64,000 nucleotides of DNA from Anas platyrhynchos (GCF_047663525.1 NC_092602.1:7501-71500), one strand, 5' to 3'; shown: positions 1 to 12,516, numbered from the stretch's first letter. The notes: a model not told the origin generated them from the sequence alone. Numbers and translations are program-made.

Positions 1-1100
1 CCTAACCCTAACCCTAACCCTAACCCTAACCCTAACCCTAACCCTAACCCTAACCCTAACCCTAACCCTAACCCTAACCCTAACCCTAACCCTAACCCTA
101 ACCCTAACCCTAACCCTAACCCTAACCCTAACCCTAACCCTAACCCTAACCCTAACCCTAACCCTAACCCTAACCCTAACCCTAACCCTAACCCTAACCC
201 TAACCCTAACCCTAACCCTAACCCTAACCCTAACCCTAACCCTAACCCTAACCCTAACCCTAACCCTAACCCTAACCCTAACCCTAACCCTAACCCTAAC
301 CCTAACCCTAACCCTAACCCTAACCCTAACCCTAACCCTAACCCTAACCCTAACCCTAACCCTAACCCTAACCCTAACCCTAACCCTAACCCTAACCCTA
401 ACCCTAACCCTAACCCTAACCCTAACCCTAACCCTAACCCTAACCCTAACCCTAACCCTAACCCTAACCCTAACCCTAACCCTAACCCTAACCCTAACCC
501 TAACCCTAACCCTAACCCTAACCCTAACCCTAACCCTAACCCTAACCCTAACCCTAACCCTAACCCTAACCCTAACCCTAACCCTAACCCTAACCCTAAC
601 CCTAACCCTAACCCTAACCCTAACCCTAACCCTAACCCTAACCCTAACCCTAACCCTAACCCTAACCCTAACCCTAACCCTAACCCTAACCCTAACCCTA
701 ACCCTAACCCTAACCCTAACCCTAACCCTAACCCTAACCCTAACCCTAACCCTAACCCTAACCCTAACCCTAACCCTAACCCTAACCCTAACCCTAACCC
801 TAACCCTAACCCTAACCCTAACCCTAACCCTAACCCTAACCCTAACCCTAACCCTAACCCTAACCCTAACCCTAACCCTAACCCTAACCCTAACCCTAAC
901 CCTAACCCTAACCCTAACCCTAACCCTAACCCTAACCCTAACCCTAACCCTAACCCTAACCCTAACCCTAACCCTAACCCTAACCCTAACCCTAACCCTA
1001 ACCCTAACCCTAACCCTAACCCTAACCCTAACCCTAACCCTAACCCTAACCCTAACCCTAACCCTAACCCTAACCCTAACCCTAACCCTAACCCTAACCC
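1..1100. repeat. Telomere, perfect (CCCTAA)n
   Basis: About 183 uninterrupted CCCTAA units without a single variant. The C-rich strand is + and the G-rich TTAGGG strand is minus, so the chromosome end lies to the left and the centromere to the right. Vertebrate telomeres have this unit. The tract stops abruptly at 1100, inside a minisatellite unit, with no zone of degenerate repeats between them. Confidence 0.99.
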
Positions 1101-1215
1101 TTGGTTCCCCCCACATTTTGGTTCCCCCCCCCGGTGCGCCCCACAAATGGGTCCCCCCGGAAACAGCACCCCGCACACTTAATTCCCGCCTCATTTTGGT
1201 TCCCCCCCCCCCCGC
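1101..1215. repeat. 78-bp minisatellite array, copy 1 (truncated)
   Basis: About one and a half units of the subtelomeric minisatellite. Each unit contains GGTGCGCCCCACAAATG, then CCGGAAACA, then GCACACTTGGTTCC and a C-run of variable length. The first unit is cut by the telomere at CTTGGTTCC. The last unit carries the terminal variant GGAAACAGCACC, followed by TTAATTCCCGCC, as in copies 2-6. Only the inner end of the array survives here. Confidence 0.95.
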
Positions 1216-1302
1216 CCCATCCTTGGGGTCCCCCCTAGCCCCATGGACCCCCCCCCCCCCCATTGGTGCCCCCCCCCCATTTTGTCTCCCCCCCCGTCCT
1301 AC

Positions 1303-1536
1303 CCGTGCCCGCAGCAGCCGCTCGCACTCTGCCAGCGCCTTCCGCACCCGATGCTGCATCTCGGCCAGGTGGAGGCAAGCGCTGGAGGGGGGGGAATAAA
1401 TTGGGGGGGGTCAATTTGGGGGGGGTCTGGGGGCATTTTGGGGGTTGGGGGCGCATTTAGGGGGCGGAGGGGACTGGTTCTCACCTGTAGGACTCGGCGT
1501 CGAGCCCCCCCGGGGGCAGCTGCAGGGCCAGGATGC
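1303..1536 (-). pseudogene. Two-exon gene fragment, cassette copy 1 (reference)
   Basis: Read on the minus strand. Exon A is 1536-1485 (52 nt), after a branch-point-like GCTGAC, a pyrimidine tract and AG, and ends CTACAG|GTGAG. A 103-nt C-rich intron (1484-1382) ends CCCTCCAG. Exon B is 1381-1303 (79 nt) and ends CACGG|GTAGG. The phases fit: exon A ends two bases into a codon and exon B begins with one base. The spliced frame is open, reading ILALQLPPGGLDAESY, then one Ser, then ACLHLAEMQHRVRKAL and AECERLLRAR. The second part looks like an amphipathic helix. I do not recognise the parent protein. No start, stop or further exon can be defined nearby, so this is probably a captured gene fragment. 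It points toward the telomere. A conserved GC-rich flank runs from about 1216 to 1680. Confidence 0.5.
1384..1475 (+). other. G-quadruplex-prone G-runs in cassette intron
   Basis: The + strand carries at least six runs of five to eight guanines separated by short loops (for example TCT, CATTTT and TT). This satisfies the usual G4 pattern many times over. The run falls inside the predicted minus-strand intron, so the sense transcript would be C-rich there and the template strand G-rich. All fifteen cassettes have the same block with only one- or two-base length changes. Confidence 0.8.
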
Positions 1537-1680
1537 CTGGGGGGGTGCGGGGAGGGGCATGTCAGCACCCCCCAGACCGAAACCCCAAAACCGCTGCCGT
1601 TGACCCCAAAACCGCCGCCGTTGACCCCAAGGTGGCCGCTGGTGACGCCGGTAGGGCCACCGGGCGCCCCGCGGGCCACA

Positions 1681-2640
1681 AGTACCCAACCCCAACCCCC
1701 AAACCCCCTAACCCTAACCCCCCAACCCGAACCCCCGACCCCCAACCATAACCCCCTAACCCTAACGGATCTAACCCTAACCCTAACCCTCTAACCCTAA
1801 CCCCCCAACCCCCTAACCCCCCAACCCTAACCCCCGACCCCCCAACCGATCTAACCCTAACCCTAACCCTCTAACCCTAACCCCCCAACCCTAACCCCCG
1901 ACCCCCCAACCCTAACCCCCTAACCCTAATGGATCTAACCCTAACCCCCCAACCCTAACAGATCTAACCCTAACCCTAATCCTCTAACCCTAACCCCCCA
2001 TCCTAACCCCCCAAGTACCCAACCCCAACCCCCAAACCCCCTAACCCTAACCCCCCAACCCCCTAACCCCACACCCTAAACCCCCAACCCTAACCCCCTA
2101 ACCCTAACGGATCTAACCTTAATCCTCTAACCCTAACGCCCAAACCCCCTAACCCCCTAACCCTAACGGATCTAAGCCTAACCCTAACCCTCTAACCCTA
2201 ACCCCCCCAACCCCCTAACCCCCTAACCCTAACGGATCTAACCCTAATCCTCTAACCCTAACGCCCAAACCCCCTAACCCCCTAACCCTAACGGATCTAA
2301 CCCTAACCCCCCAACCCTAATAGATCTAACCCTAACCCTAATCCTCTAACCCTAACCCCCCAACCCCTAACCCCCCAAGTACCCAACCCCAACCCCCAAA
2401 CCCCCTAACCCTAACCCCCCAACCCCCTAACCCCCAACCCTAAACCCCCAACCCTGAACCCGGACCCCCCAACCCTAACAGATCTAACCCTAACACTCTA
2501 ACCCTAACCCCCCAAGTACCCAACCCCAACCCCCAAACCCCCTAATCCCCCAACCCCCTAACCCCCAACCCTAAACCCCCAACCCTAACCCCCAAACCCC
2601 AACCCTAACCCCCTAACCCTAACGGATCTAACCCTAACCC
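1681..2640. repeat. Degenerate telomere-repeat spacer 1
   Basis: CCCTAA-derived DNA, still C-rich on +, with expanded C-runs (CCCCCTAA, CCCCCCAA) and recurring variants such as TAACGGATCTAACCC, AACAGATCTAACCC and CAAGTACCCAACCCC. Short perfect runs of two to four CCCTAA units remain. No gene is visible. Confidence 0.95.
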
Positions 2641-3092
2641 CATGGACCCCCATTCTCATTTTGGTTCCCCCCCCAACTCATTTTGGTTCCCCCCCCGGTG
2701 CGCCCCACAAATGGGTCCCCCCGGAAACAAAACCCCGCACACTTGGTTCCCCCCTCATTTTGGTTCCCCCCCCCCGGTGCGCCCCACAAATGGGTCCCCC
2801 CGGAAACAAAACCCCGCACACTTGGTTCCCCCCTCATTTTGGTTCCCCCCTCCCGGTGCGCCCCACAAATGGGTCCCCCCGGAAACAAAACCCCGCACAC
2901 TTGGTTCCCCCCTCATTTTGGTTCCCCCCCCCGGTGCGCCCCACAAATGGGTCCCCCCGGAAACAAAACCCCGCACACTTGGTTCCCCCCACATTTTGGT
3001 TCCCCCCCCGGTGCGCCCCACAAATGTGTCCCCCCGGAAACAGCACCCCGCACACTTAATTCCCGCCTCATTTTGGTTCCCCCCCCCCCCGC
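2641..3092. repeat. 78-bp minisatellite array, copy 2
   Basis: About five units. The left edge is the full boundary form CCATGGACCCCCATTCTC, directly after telomere-like repeats. Most units read CACAAATGGGTCC, and the last one has CACAAATGTGTCC with GGAAACAGCACC. The C-run before GGTGCGCC varies in length. Confidence 0.95.
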
Positions 3093-3176
3093 CCCATCCT
3101 TGGGTTCCCCCCTAGCCCCATGGACCCCCCCCCCCCTTGGTGCCCCCCCCCCATTTTGTCTCCCCCCCCGTCCTAC

Positions 3177-3410
3177 CCGTGCCCGCAGCAGCCGCTCGCA
3201 CTCTGCCAGCGCCTTCCGCACCCGATGCTGCATCTCGGCCAGGTGGAGGCAAGCGCTGGAGGGGGGGGAATAAATTGGGGGGGGTCAATTTGGGGGGGGT
3301 CTGGGGGCATTTTGGGGGTTGGGGGCGCATTTAGGGGGCGGAGGGGACTGGTTCTCACCTGTAGGACTCGGCGTCGAGCCCCCCCGGGGGCAGCTGCAGG
3401 GCCAGGATGC
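3177..3410 (-). pseudogene. Two-exon gene fragment, cassette copy 2
   Basis: Exon A is 3410-3359 and exon B is 3255-3177. Both exons and all four splice sites match copy 1 base for base as far as I compared. Subfamily A (Ala codon in ALAEC). Confidence 0.5.
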
Positions 3411-3553
3411 CTGGGGGGGTGCGGGGAGGGGCATGTCAGCACCCCCCAGACCGAAACCCCAAAACCGCTGCCGTTGACCCCAAAACCGCCGCCGTTGACC
3501 CCAAGGTGGCCGCTGGTGACGCCGGTAGGGCCACCGGGCGCCCCGCGGGCCAC

Positions 3554-4590
3554 AAGTACCCAACCCCAACCCCCAAACCCGCTAACCCTAACCCCCCAAC
3601 CCGAACCCCCGACCCCCAACCATAACCCCCTAACCCTAACGGATCTAACCCTAACCCTAACCCTCTAACCCTAACCCCCCAACCCCCTAACCCCACACCC
3701 TAAACCCCGACCCCCCAACCGATCTAACCCTAACCCTAACCCTCTAACCCTAACCCCCCAACCCTAACCCCCGACCCCCCAACCGATCTAACCCTAACCC
3801 TAACCCTCTAACCCTAACCCCCCAACCCTAACCCCCGACCCCCCAACCCTAACCCCCTAACCCTAATGGATCTAACCCTAACCCCCCAACCCTAACAGAT
3901 CTAACCCTAACCCTAATCCTCTAACCCTAACCCCCCATCCTAACCCCCCAAGTACCCAACCCCAACCCCCAAACCCCCTAACCCTAACCCCCCAACCCCC
4001 TAACCCCACACCCTAAACCCCCAACCCTAACCCCCTAACCCTAACGGATCTAACCTTAATCCTCTAACCCTAACGCCCAAACCCCCTAACCCCCTAACCC
4101 TAACGGATCTAAGCCTAACCCTAACCCTCTAACCCTAACCCCCCCAACCCCCTAACCCCCTAACCCTAACGGATCTAACCCTAATCCTCTAACCCTAACG
4201 CCCAAACCCCCTAACCCCCTAACCCTAACGGATCTAACCCTAACCCCCCAACCCTAATAGATCTAACCCTAACCCTAATCCTCTAACCCTAACCCCCCAA
4301 CCCCTAACCCCCCAAGTACCCAACCCCAACCCCCAAACCCCCTAACCCTAACCCCCCAACCCCCTAACCCCCAACCCTAAACCCCCAACCCTAAACCCGG
4401 ACCCCCCAACCCTAACAGATCTAACCCTAACACTCTAACCCTAACCCCCCAAGTACCCAACCCCAACCCCCAAACCCCCTAATCCCCCAACCCCCTAACC
4501 CCCAACCCTAAACCCCCAACCCTAACCCCCAAACCCCAACCCTAACCCCCTAACCCTAACGGATCTAACCCTAACCCTAACCCTAACCCC
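3554..4590. repeat. Degenerate telomere-repeat spacer 2
   Basis: Same composition as spacer 1, to which much of it aligns with an offset of about 1.87-1.95 kb. It carries an extra CTAACCC block near 3690-3780 and ends in four perfect telomere units before CCATGG. No gene is visible. Confidence 0.95.
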
Positions 4591-5118
4591 ATGGACCCCC
4601 ATTCTCATTTTGGTTCCCCCCCCAACTCATTTTGGTTCCCCCCCCGGTGCGCCCCACAAATGGGTCCCCCCGGAAACAAAACCCCGCACACTTGGTTCCC
4701 CCCTCATTTTGGTTCCCCCCCCCGGTGCGCCCCACAAATGGGTCCCCCCGGAAACAAAACCCCGCACACTTGGTTCCCCCCTCATTTTGGTTCCCCCCTC
4801 CCGGTGCGCCCCACAAATGGGTCCCCCCGGAAACAAAACCCCGCACACTTGGTTCCCCCCTCATTTTGGTTCCCCCCCCCCGGTGCGCCCCACAAATGGG
4901 TCCCCCCGGAAACAAAACCCCGCACACTTGGTTCCCCCCTCATTTTGGTTCCCCCCCCCGGTGCGCCCCACAAATGGGTCCCCCCGGAAACAAAACCCCG
5001 CACACTTGGTTCCCCCCACATTTTGGTTCCCCCCCCGGTGCGCCCCACAAATGTGTCCCCCCGGAAACAGCACCCCGCACACTTAATTCCCGCCTCATTT
5101 TGGTTCCCCCCCCCCCCG
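4591..5118. repeat. 78-bp minisatellite array, copy 3
   Basis: About six units. The order of unit variants equals copy 2 with one extra unit, consistent with duplication plus slippage. Confidence 0.95.
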
Positions 5119-5203
5119 CCCCATCCTTGGGTTCCCCCCTAGCCCCATGGACCCCCCCCCCCCTTGGTGCCCCCCCCCCATTTTGTCTCCCCCCCCGTCC
5201 TAC

Positions 5204-5437
5204 CCGTGCCCGCAGCAGCCGCTCGCACTCTGCCAGCGCCTTCCGCACCCGATGCTGCATCTCGGCCAGGTGGAGGCAAGCGCTGGAGGGGGGGGAATAA
5301 ATTGGGGGGGGTCAATTTGGGGGGGGTCTGGGGGCATTTTGGGGGTTGGGGGCGCATTTAGGGGGCGGAGGGGACTGGTTCTCACCTGTAGGACTCGGCG
5401 TCGAGCCCCCCCGGGGGCAGCTGCAGGGCCAGGATGC
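5204..5437 (-). pseudogene. Two-exon gene fragment, cassette copy 3
   Basis: Exon A is 5437-5386 and exon B is 5282-5204. Exons and splice sites are as in copy 1. The flank carries GGGCACCCCGCGG where copies 1 and 2 have GGGCGCCCCGCGG, a marker shared with copies 4 and 13. Confidence 0.5.
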
Positions 5438-5579
5438 CTGGGGGGGTGCGGGGAGGGGCATGTCAGCACCCCCCAGACCGAAACCCCAAAACCGCTGCCG
5501 TTGACCCCAAAACCGCCGCCGTTGACCCCAAGGTGGCCGCTGGTGACGCCGGTAGGGCCACCGGGCACCCCGCGGGCCA

Positions 5580-6838
5580 CAAGTACCCAACCCCAACCCC
5601 CAAACCCGCTAACCCTAACCCCCCAACCCGAACCCCCGACCCCCAACCATAACCCCCTAACCCTAACGGATCTAACCCTAACCCTAACCCTCTAACCCTA
5701 ACCCCCCAACCCCCTAACCCCACACCCTAAACCCCGACCCCCAACCGATCTAACCCTAACCCTAACCCTCTAACCCTAACCCCCCAACCCTAACCCCCGA
5801 CCCCCCAACCGATCTAACCCTAACCCTAACCCTCTAACCCTAACCCCCCAACCCTAACCCCCGACCCCCCAACCCTAACCCCCTAACCCTAATGGATCTA
5901 ACCCTAACCCCCCAACCCTAACAGATCTAACCCTAACCCTAATCCTCTAACCCTAACCCCCCATCCTAACCCCCCAAGTACCCAACCCCAACCCCCAAAC
6001 CCCCTAACCCTAACCCCCCAACCCCCTAACCCCACACCCTAAACCCCCAACCCTAACCCCCTAACCCTAACGGATCTAACCTTAATCCTCTAACCCTAAC
6101 GCCCAAACCCCCTAACCCCCTAACCCTAACGGATCTAAGCCTAACCCTAACCCTCTAACCCTAACCCCCCCAACCCCCTAACCCCCTAACCCTAACGGAT
6201 CTAACCCTAATCCTCTAACCCTAACGCCCAAACCCCCTAACCCCCTAACCCTAACAGATCTAAGCCTAACCCTAACCCCCCAACCCTAACCCCCGACTCC
6301 CCAACCATAACCCCCTAACCCTAACGGATCTAACCCTAACCCTAACCCTCTAACCCTAACCCCCCAACCCCCTAACCCCCCAACCCTAACCCCCTAACCC
6401 TAACGGATCTAACCCTAACCCTCTAACCCTAACCCCCCAACCCCCTAACCCCCCAACCCTAACCCCCTAACCCTAACGGATCTAACCCTAACCCCCCAAC
6501 CCTAACAGATCTAACCCTAACCCTAATCCTCTAACCCTAACCCCCCAACACCTAACCCCCCAAGTACCCAACCCCAACCCCCAAACCCCCTAACCCTAAC
6601 CCCCCAACCCCCTAACCCCCAACCCTAAACCCCCAACCCTAAACCCGGACCCCCCAACCCTAACAGATCTAACCCTAACACTCTAACCCTAACCCCCCAA
6701 GTACCCAACCCCAACCCCCAAACCCCCTAATCCCCCAACCCCCTAACCCCCAACCCTAAACCCCCAACCCTAACCCCCAAACCCCAACCCTAACCCCCTA
6801 ACCCTAACGGATCTAACCCTAACCCTAACCCTAACCCC
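5580..6838. repeat. Degenerate telomere-repeat spacer 3
   Basis: Telomere-derived spacer, about 220 bp longer than spacer 2 because of an additional GGATCTAACCC-bearing block near 6260-6480. No gene is visible. Confidence 0.95.
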
Positions 6839-7603
6839 ATGGACCCCCATTCTCATTTTGGTTCCCCCCCCAACTCATTTTGGTTCCCCCCCCGGTGCGC
6901 CCCACAAATGGGTCCCCCCGGAAACAAAACCCCGCACACTTGGTTCCCCCCTCATTTTGGTTCCCCCCCCCCCCCGGTGCGCACCACAAATGGGTCCCCC
7001 CGGAAACAAAACCCCGCACACTTGGTTCCCCCCTCATTTTGGTTCCCCCCCCGGTGCGCCCCACAAATGGGTCCCCCCGGAAACAAAACCCCGCACACTT
7101 GGTTCCCCCCTCATTTTGGTTCCCCCCCCCCGGTGCGCCCCACAAATGGGTCCCCCCGGAAACAAAACCCCGCACACTTGGTTCCCCCCTCATTTTGGTT
7201 CCCCCCCCCGGTGCGCCCCACAAATGTGTCCCCCCGGAAACAAAACCCCGCACACTTGGTTCCCCCCTCATTTTGGTTCCCCCCTCCCGGTGCGCCCCAC
7301 AAATGGGTCCCCCCGGAAACAAAACCCCGCACACTTGGTTCCCCCCTCATTTTGGTTCCCCCCCCCCGGTGCGCCCCACAAATGGGTCCCCCCGGAAACA
7401 AAACCCCGCACACTTGGTTCCCCCCTCATTTTGGTTCCCCCCCCGGTGCGCCCCACAAATGGGTCCCCCCGGAAACAAAACCCCGCACACTTGGTTCCCC
7501 CCACATTTTGGTTCCCCCCCCCGGTGCGCCCCACAAATGTGTCCCCCCGGAAACAGCACCCCGCACACTTAATTCCCGCCTCATTTTGGTTCCCCCCCCC
7601 CCC
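6839..7603. repeat. 78-bp minisatellite array, copy 4
   Basis: About nine units. One unit carries GTGCGCACCACAAATG instead of GTGCGCCCCACAAATG. The same variant sits at the same place in copy 5, showing that the two arrays share a recent ancestor. Confidence 0.95.
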
Positions 7604-7689
7604 GCCCCATCCTTGGGTTCCCCCCTAGCCCCATGGACCCCCCCCCCCCTTGGTGCCCCCCCCCCATTTTGTCTCCCCCCCCGTCCTAC

Positions 7690-7923
7690 CCGTGCCCGCA
7701 GCAGCCGCTCGCACTCTGCCAGCGCCTTCCGCACCCGATGCTGCATCTCGGCCAGGTGGAGGCAAGCGCTGGAGGGGGGGGAATAAATTGGGGGGGGTCA
7801 ATTTGGGGGGGGTCTGGGGGCATTTTGGGGGTTGGGGGCGCATTTAGGGGGCGGAGGGGACTGGTTCTCACCTGTAGGACTCGGCGTCGAGCCCCCCCGG
7901 GGGCAGCTGCAGGGCCAGGATGC
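7690..7923 (-). pseudogene. Two-exon gene fragment, cassette copy 4
   Basis: Exon A is 7923-7872 and exon B is 7768-7690. No coding or splice-site change from copy 1. The GGGCACCCC flank marker is shared with copy 3. Confidence 0.5.
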
Positions 7924-8066
7924 CTGGGGGGGTGCGGGGAGGGGCATGTCAGCACCCCCCAGACCGAAACCCCAAAACCGCTGCCGTTGACCCCAAAACC
8001 GCCGCCGTTGACCCCAAGGTGGCCGCTGGTGACGCCGGTAGGGCCACCGGGCACCCCGCGGGCCAC

Positions 8067-9325
8067 AAGTACCCAACCCCAACCCCCAAACCCGCTAACC
8101 CTAACCCCCCAACCCGAACCCCCGACCCCCAACCATAACCCCCTAACCCTAACGGATCTAACCCTAACCCTAACCCTCTAACCCTAACCCCCCAACCCCC
8201 TAACCCCACACCCTAAACCCCGACCCCCCAACCGATCTAACCCTAACCCTAACCCTCTAACCCTAACCCCCCAACCCTAACCCCCGACCCCCCAACCGAT
8301 CTAACCCTAACCCTAACCCTCTAACCCTAACCCCCCAACCCTAACCCCCGACCCCCCAACCCTAACCCCCTAACCCTAATGGATCTAACCCTAACCCCCC
8401 AACCCTAACAGATCTAACCCTAACCCTAATCCTCTAACCCTAACCCCCCATCCTAACCCCCCAAGTACCCAACCCCAACCCCCAAACCCCCTAACCCTAA
8501 CCCCCCAACCCCCTAACCCCACACCCTAAACCCCCAACCCTAACCCCCTAACCCTAACGGATCTAACCTTAATCCTCTAACCCTAACGCCCAAACCCCCT
8601 AACCCCCTAACCCTAACGGATCTAAGCCTAACCCTAACCCTCTAACCCTAACCCCCCCAACCCCCTAACCCCCTAACCCTAACGGATCTAACCCTAATCC
8701 TCTAACCCTAACGCCCAAACCCCCTAACCCCCTAACCCTAACAGATCTAAGCCTAACCCTAACCCCCCAACCCTAACCCCCGACTCCCCAACCATAACCC
8801 CCTAACCCTAACGGATCTAACCCTAACCCTAACCCTCTAACCCTAACCCCCCAACCCCCTAACCCCCCAACCCTAACCCCCTAACCCTAACGGATCTAAC
8901 CCTAACCCTCTAACCCTAACCCCCCAACCCCCTAACCCCCCAACCCTAACCCCCTAACCCTAACGGATCTAACCCTAACCCCCCAACCCTAACAGATCTA
9001 ACCCTAACCCTAATCCTCTAACCCTAACCCCCCAACACCTAACCCCCCAAGTACCCAACCCCAACCCCCAAACCCCCTAACCCTAACCCCCCAACCCCCT
9101 AACCCCCAACCCTAAACCCCCAACCCTAAACCCGGACCCCCCAACCCTAACAGATCTAACCCTAACACTCTAACCCTAACCCCCCAAGTACCCAACCCCA
9201 ACCCCCAAACCCCCTAATCCCCCAACCCCCTAACCCCCAACCCTAAACCCCCAACCCTAACCCCCAAACCCCAACCCTAACCCCCTAACCCTAACGGATC
9301 TAACCCTAACCCTAACCCTAACCCC
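8067..9325. repeat. Degenerate telomere-repeat spacer 4
   Basis: Nearly identical to spacer 3 at an offset of about 2.49 kb, including the block near 8750-8970. No gene is visible. Confidence 0.95.
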
Positions 9326-10091
9326 ATGGACCCCCATTCTCATTTTGGTTCCCCCCCCAACTCATTTTGGTTCCCCCCCCGGTGCGCCCCACAAATGGGT
9401 CCCCCCGGAAACAAAACCCCGCACACTTGGTTCCCCCCTCATTTTGGTTCCCCCCCCCCCCCGGTGCGCACCACAAATGGGTCCCCCCGGAAACAAAACC
9501 CCGCACACTTGGTTCCCCCCTCATTTTGGTTCCCCCCCGGTGCGCCCCACAAATGGGTCCCCCCGGAAACAAAACCCCGCACACTTGGTTCCCCCCTCAT
9601 TTTGGTTCCCCCCCCCCGGTGCGCCCCACAAATGGGTCCCCCCGGAAACAAAACCCCGCACACTTGGTTCCCCCCTCATTTTGGTTCCCCCCCCCCGGTG
9701 CGCCCCACAAATGGGTCCCCCCGGAAACAAAACCCCGCACACTTGGTTCCCCCCTCATTTTGGTTCCCCCCTCCCGGTGCGCCCCACAAATGGGTCCCCC
9801 CGGAAACAAAACCCCGCACACTTGGTTCCCCCCTCATTTTGGTTCCCCCCCCCCCGGTGCGCCCCACAAATGGGTCCCCCCGGAAACAAAACCCCGCACA
9901 CTTGGTTCCCCCCTCATTTTGGTTCCCCCCCCGGTGCGCCCCACAAATGGGTCCCCCCGGAAACAAAACCCCGCACACTTGGTTCCCCCCACATTTTGGT
10001 TCCCCCCCCCGGTGCGCCCCACAAATGGGTCCCCCCGGAAACAGCACCCCGCACACTTAATTCCCGCCTCATTTTGGTTCCCCCCCCCCCC
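9326..10091. repeat. 78-bp minisatellite array, copy 5
   Basis: About nine units, with the GTGCGCACC variant near 9465. The last unit reads ATGGGTCC, as in copies 1 and 6, whereas copies 2-4 end with ATGTGTCC. Confidence 0.95.
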
Positions 10092-10178
10092 GCCCCATCC
10101 TTGGGGTCCCCCCTAGCCCCATGGACCCCCCCCCCCCCTTGGTGCCCCCCCCCCATTTTGTCTCCCCCCCCGTCCTAC

Positions 10179-10412
10179 CCGTGCCCGCAGCAGCCGCTCG
10201 CACTCTGCCAGCGCCTTCCGCACCCGATGCTGCATCTCGGCCAGGTGGAGGCAAGCGCTGGAGGGGGGGGAATAAATTGGGGGGGGTCAATTTGGGGGGG
10301 GTCTGGGGGCATTTTGGGGGTTGGGGGCGCATTTAGGGGGCGGAGGGGACTGGTTCTCACCTGTAGGACTCGGCGTCGAGCCCCCCCGGGGGCAGCTGCA
10401 GGGCCAGGATGC
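10179..10412 (-). pseudogene. Two-exon gene fragment, cassette copy 5
   Basis: Exon A is 10412-10361 and exon B is 10257-10179. Exons and splice sites equal copy 1. The flank reads GGGCGCCCC. Confidence 0.5.
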
Positions 10413-10555
10413 CTGGGGGGGTGCGGGGAGGGGCATGTCAGCACCCCCCAGACCGAAACCCCAAAACCGCTGCCGTTGACCCCAAAACCGCCGCCGTTGA
10501 CCCCAAGGTGGCCGCTGGTGACGCCGGTAGGGCCACCGGGCGCCCCGCGGGCCAC

Positions 10556-11751
10556 AAGTACCCAACCCCAACCCCCAAACCCCCTAACCCTAACCCCCCA
10601 ACCCGAACCCCCGACCCCCAACCATAACCCCCTAACCCTAACGGATCTAACCCTAACCCTAACCCTCTAACCCTAACCCCCCAACCCCCTAACCCCCCAA
10701 CCCTAACCCCCGACCCCCCAACCGATCTAACCCTAACCCTAACCCTCTAACCCTAACCCCCCAACCCTAACCCCCGACCCCCCAACCCTAACCCCCTAAC
10801 CCTAATGGATCTAACCCTAACCCCCCAACCCTAACAGATCTAACCCTAACCCTAATCCTCTAACCCTAACCCCCCATCCTAACCCCCCAAGTACCCAACC
10901 CCAACCCCCAAACCCCCTAACCCTAACCCCCCAACCCCCTAACCCCACACCCTAAACCCCCAACCCTAACCCCCTAACCCTAACGGATCTAACCTTAATC
11001 CTCTAACCCTAACGCCCAAACCCCCTAACCCCCTAACCCTAACGGATCTAAGCCTAACCCTAACCCTCTAACCCTAACCCCCCCAACCCCCTAACCCCCT
11101 AACCCTAACGGATCTAACCCTAATCCTCTAACCCTAACGCCCAAACCCCCTAACCCCCTAACCCTAACAGATCTAAGCCTAACCCTAACCCCCCAACCCT
11201 AACCCCCGACTCCCCAACCATAACCCCCTAACCCTAACGGATCTAACCCTAACCCTAACCCTCTAACCCTAACCCCCCAACCCCCTAACCCCCCAACCCT
11301 AACCCCCTAACCCTAACGGATCTAACCCTAACCCTCTAACCCTAACCCCCCAACCCCCTAACCCCCCAACCCTAACCCCCTAACCCTAACGGATCTAACC
11401 CTAACCCCCCAACCCTAACAGATCTAACCCTAACCCTAATCCTCTAACCCTAACCCCCCAACACCTAACCCCCCAAGTACCCAACCCCAACCCCCAAACC
11501 CCCTAACCCTAACCCCCCAACCCCCTAACCCCCAACCCTAAACCCCCAACCCTAAACCCCGACCCCCCAACCCTAACAGATCTAACCCTAACACTCTAAC
11601 CCTAACCCCCCAAGTACCCAACCCCAACCCCCAAACCCCCTAATCCCCCAACCCCCTAACCCCCAACCCTAAACCCCCAACTCTAACCCCCAAACCCCAA
11701 CCCTAACCCCCTAACCCTAACGGATCTAACCCTAACCCTAACCCTAACCCC
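10556..11751. repeat. Degenerate telomere-repeat spacer 5
   Basis: Telomere-derived spacer close to spacer 4 but lacking one GATCTAACCC-CTCTAACCC block at its left end. No gene is visible. Confidence 0.95.
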
Positions 11752-12431
11752 ATGGACCCCCATTCTCATTTTGGTTCCCCCCCCAACTCATTTTGGTTCC
11801 CCCCCCGGTGCGCCCCACAAATGGGTCCCCCCGGAAACAAAACCCCGCACACTTGGTTCCCCCCTCATTTTGGTTCCCCCCCCCGGTGCGCCCCACAAAT
11901 GGGTCCCCCCGGAAACAAAACCCCGCACACTTGGTTCCCCCCTCATTTTGGTTCCCCCCCCCGGTGCGCCCCACAAATGGGTCCCCCCGGAAACAAAACC
12001 CCGCACACTTGGTTCCCCCCTCATTTTGGTTCCCCCCCGCGGTGCGCCCCACAAATGGGTCCCCCGGAAACAAAACCCCGCACACTTGGTTCCCCCCTCA
12101 TTTTGGTTCCCCCCCCGGTGCGCCCCACAAATGGGTCCCCCCGGAAACAAAACCCCGCACACTTGGTTCCCCCCTCATTTTGGTTCCCCCCTCCCGGTGT
12201 GCCCCACAAATGGGTCCCCCCGGAAACAAAACCCCGCACACTTGGTTCCCCCCTCATTTTGGTTCCCCCCCCGGTGCGCCCCACAAATGGGTCCCCCCGG
12301 AAACAAAACCCCGCACACTTGGTTCCCCCCACATTTTGGTTCCCCCCCCCGGTGCGCCCCACAAATGGGTCCCCCCGGAAACAGCACCCCGCACACTTAA
12401 TTCCCGCCTCATTTTGGTTCCCCCCCCCCCC
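11752..12431. repeat. 78-bp minisatellite array, copy 6
   Basis: About eight units. Private variants are CCCCGCGGTGCGCC near 12038, a one-base deletion in GGGTCCCCCGG near 12060, and GGTGTGCCCC near 12197. Confidence 0.95.
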
Positions 12432-12516
12432 GCCCCATCCTTGGGGTCCCCCCTAGCCCCATGGACCCCCCCCCCCTTGGTGCCCCCCCCCCATTTTGTC
12501 TCCCCCCCCGTCCTAC

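Noticed and set aside
1537..1680. A third exon upstream of exon A on the minus strand (frames reading VARGAPGGPTGVTSGHLG)
   Set aside because: Conserved in all cassettes, but no acceptor and donor pair could be found that would join it to exon A.
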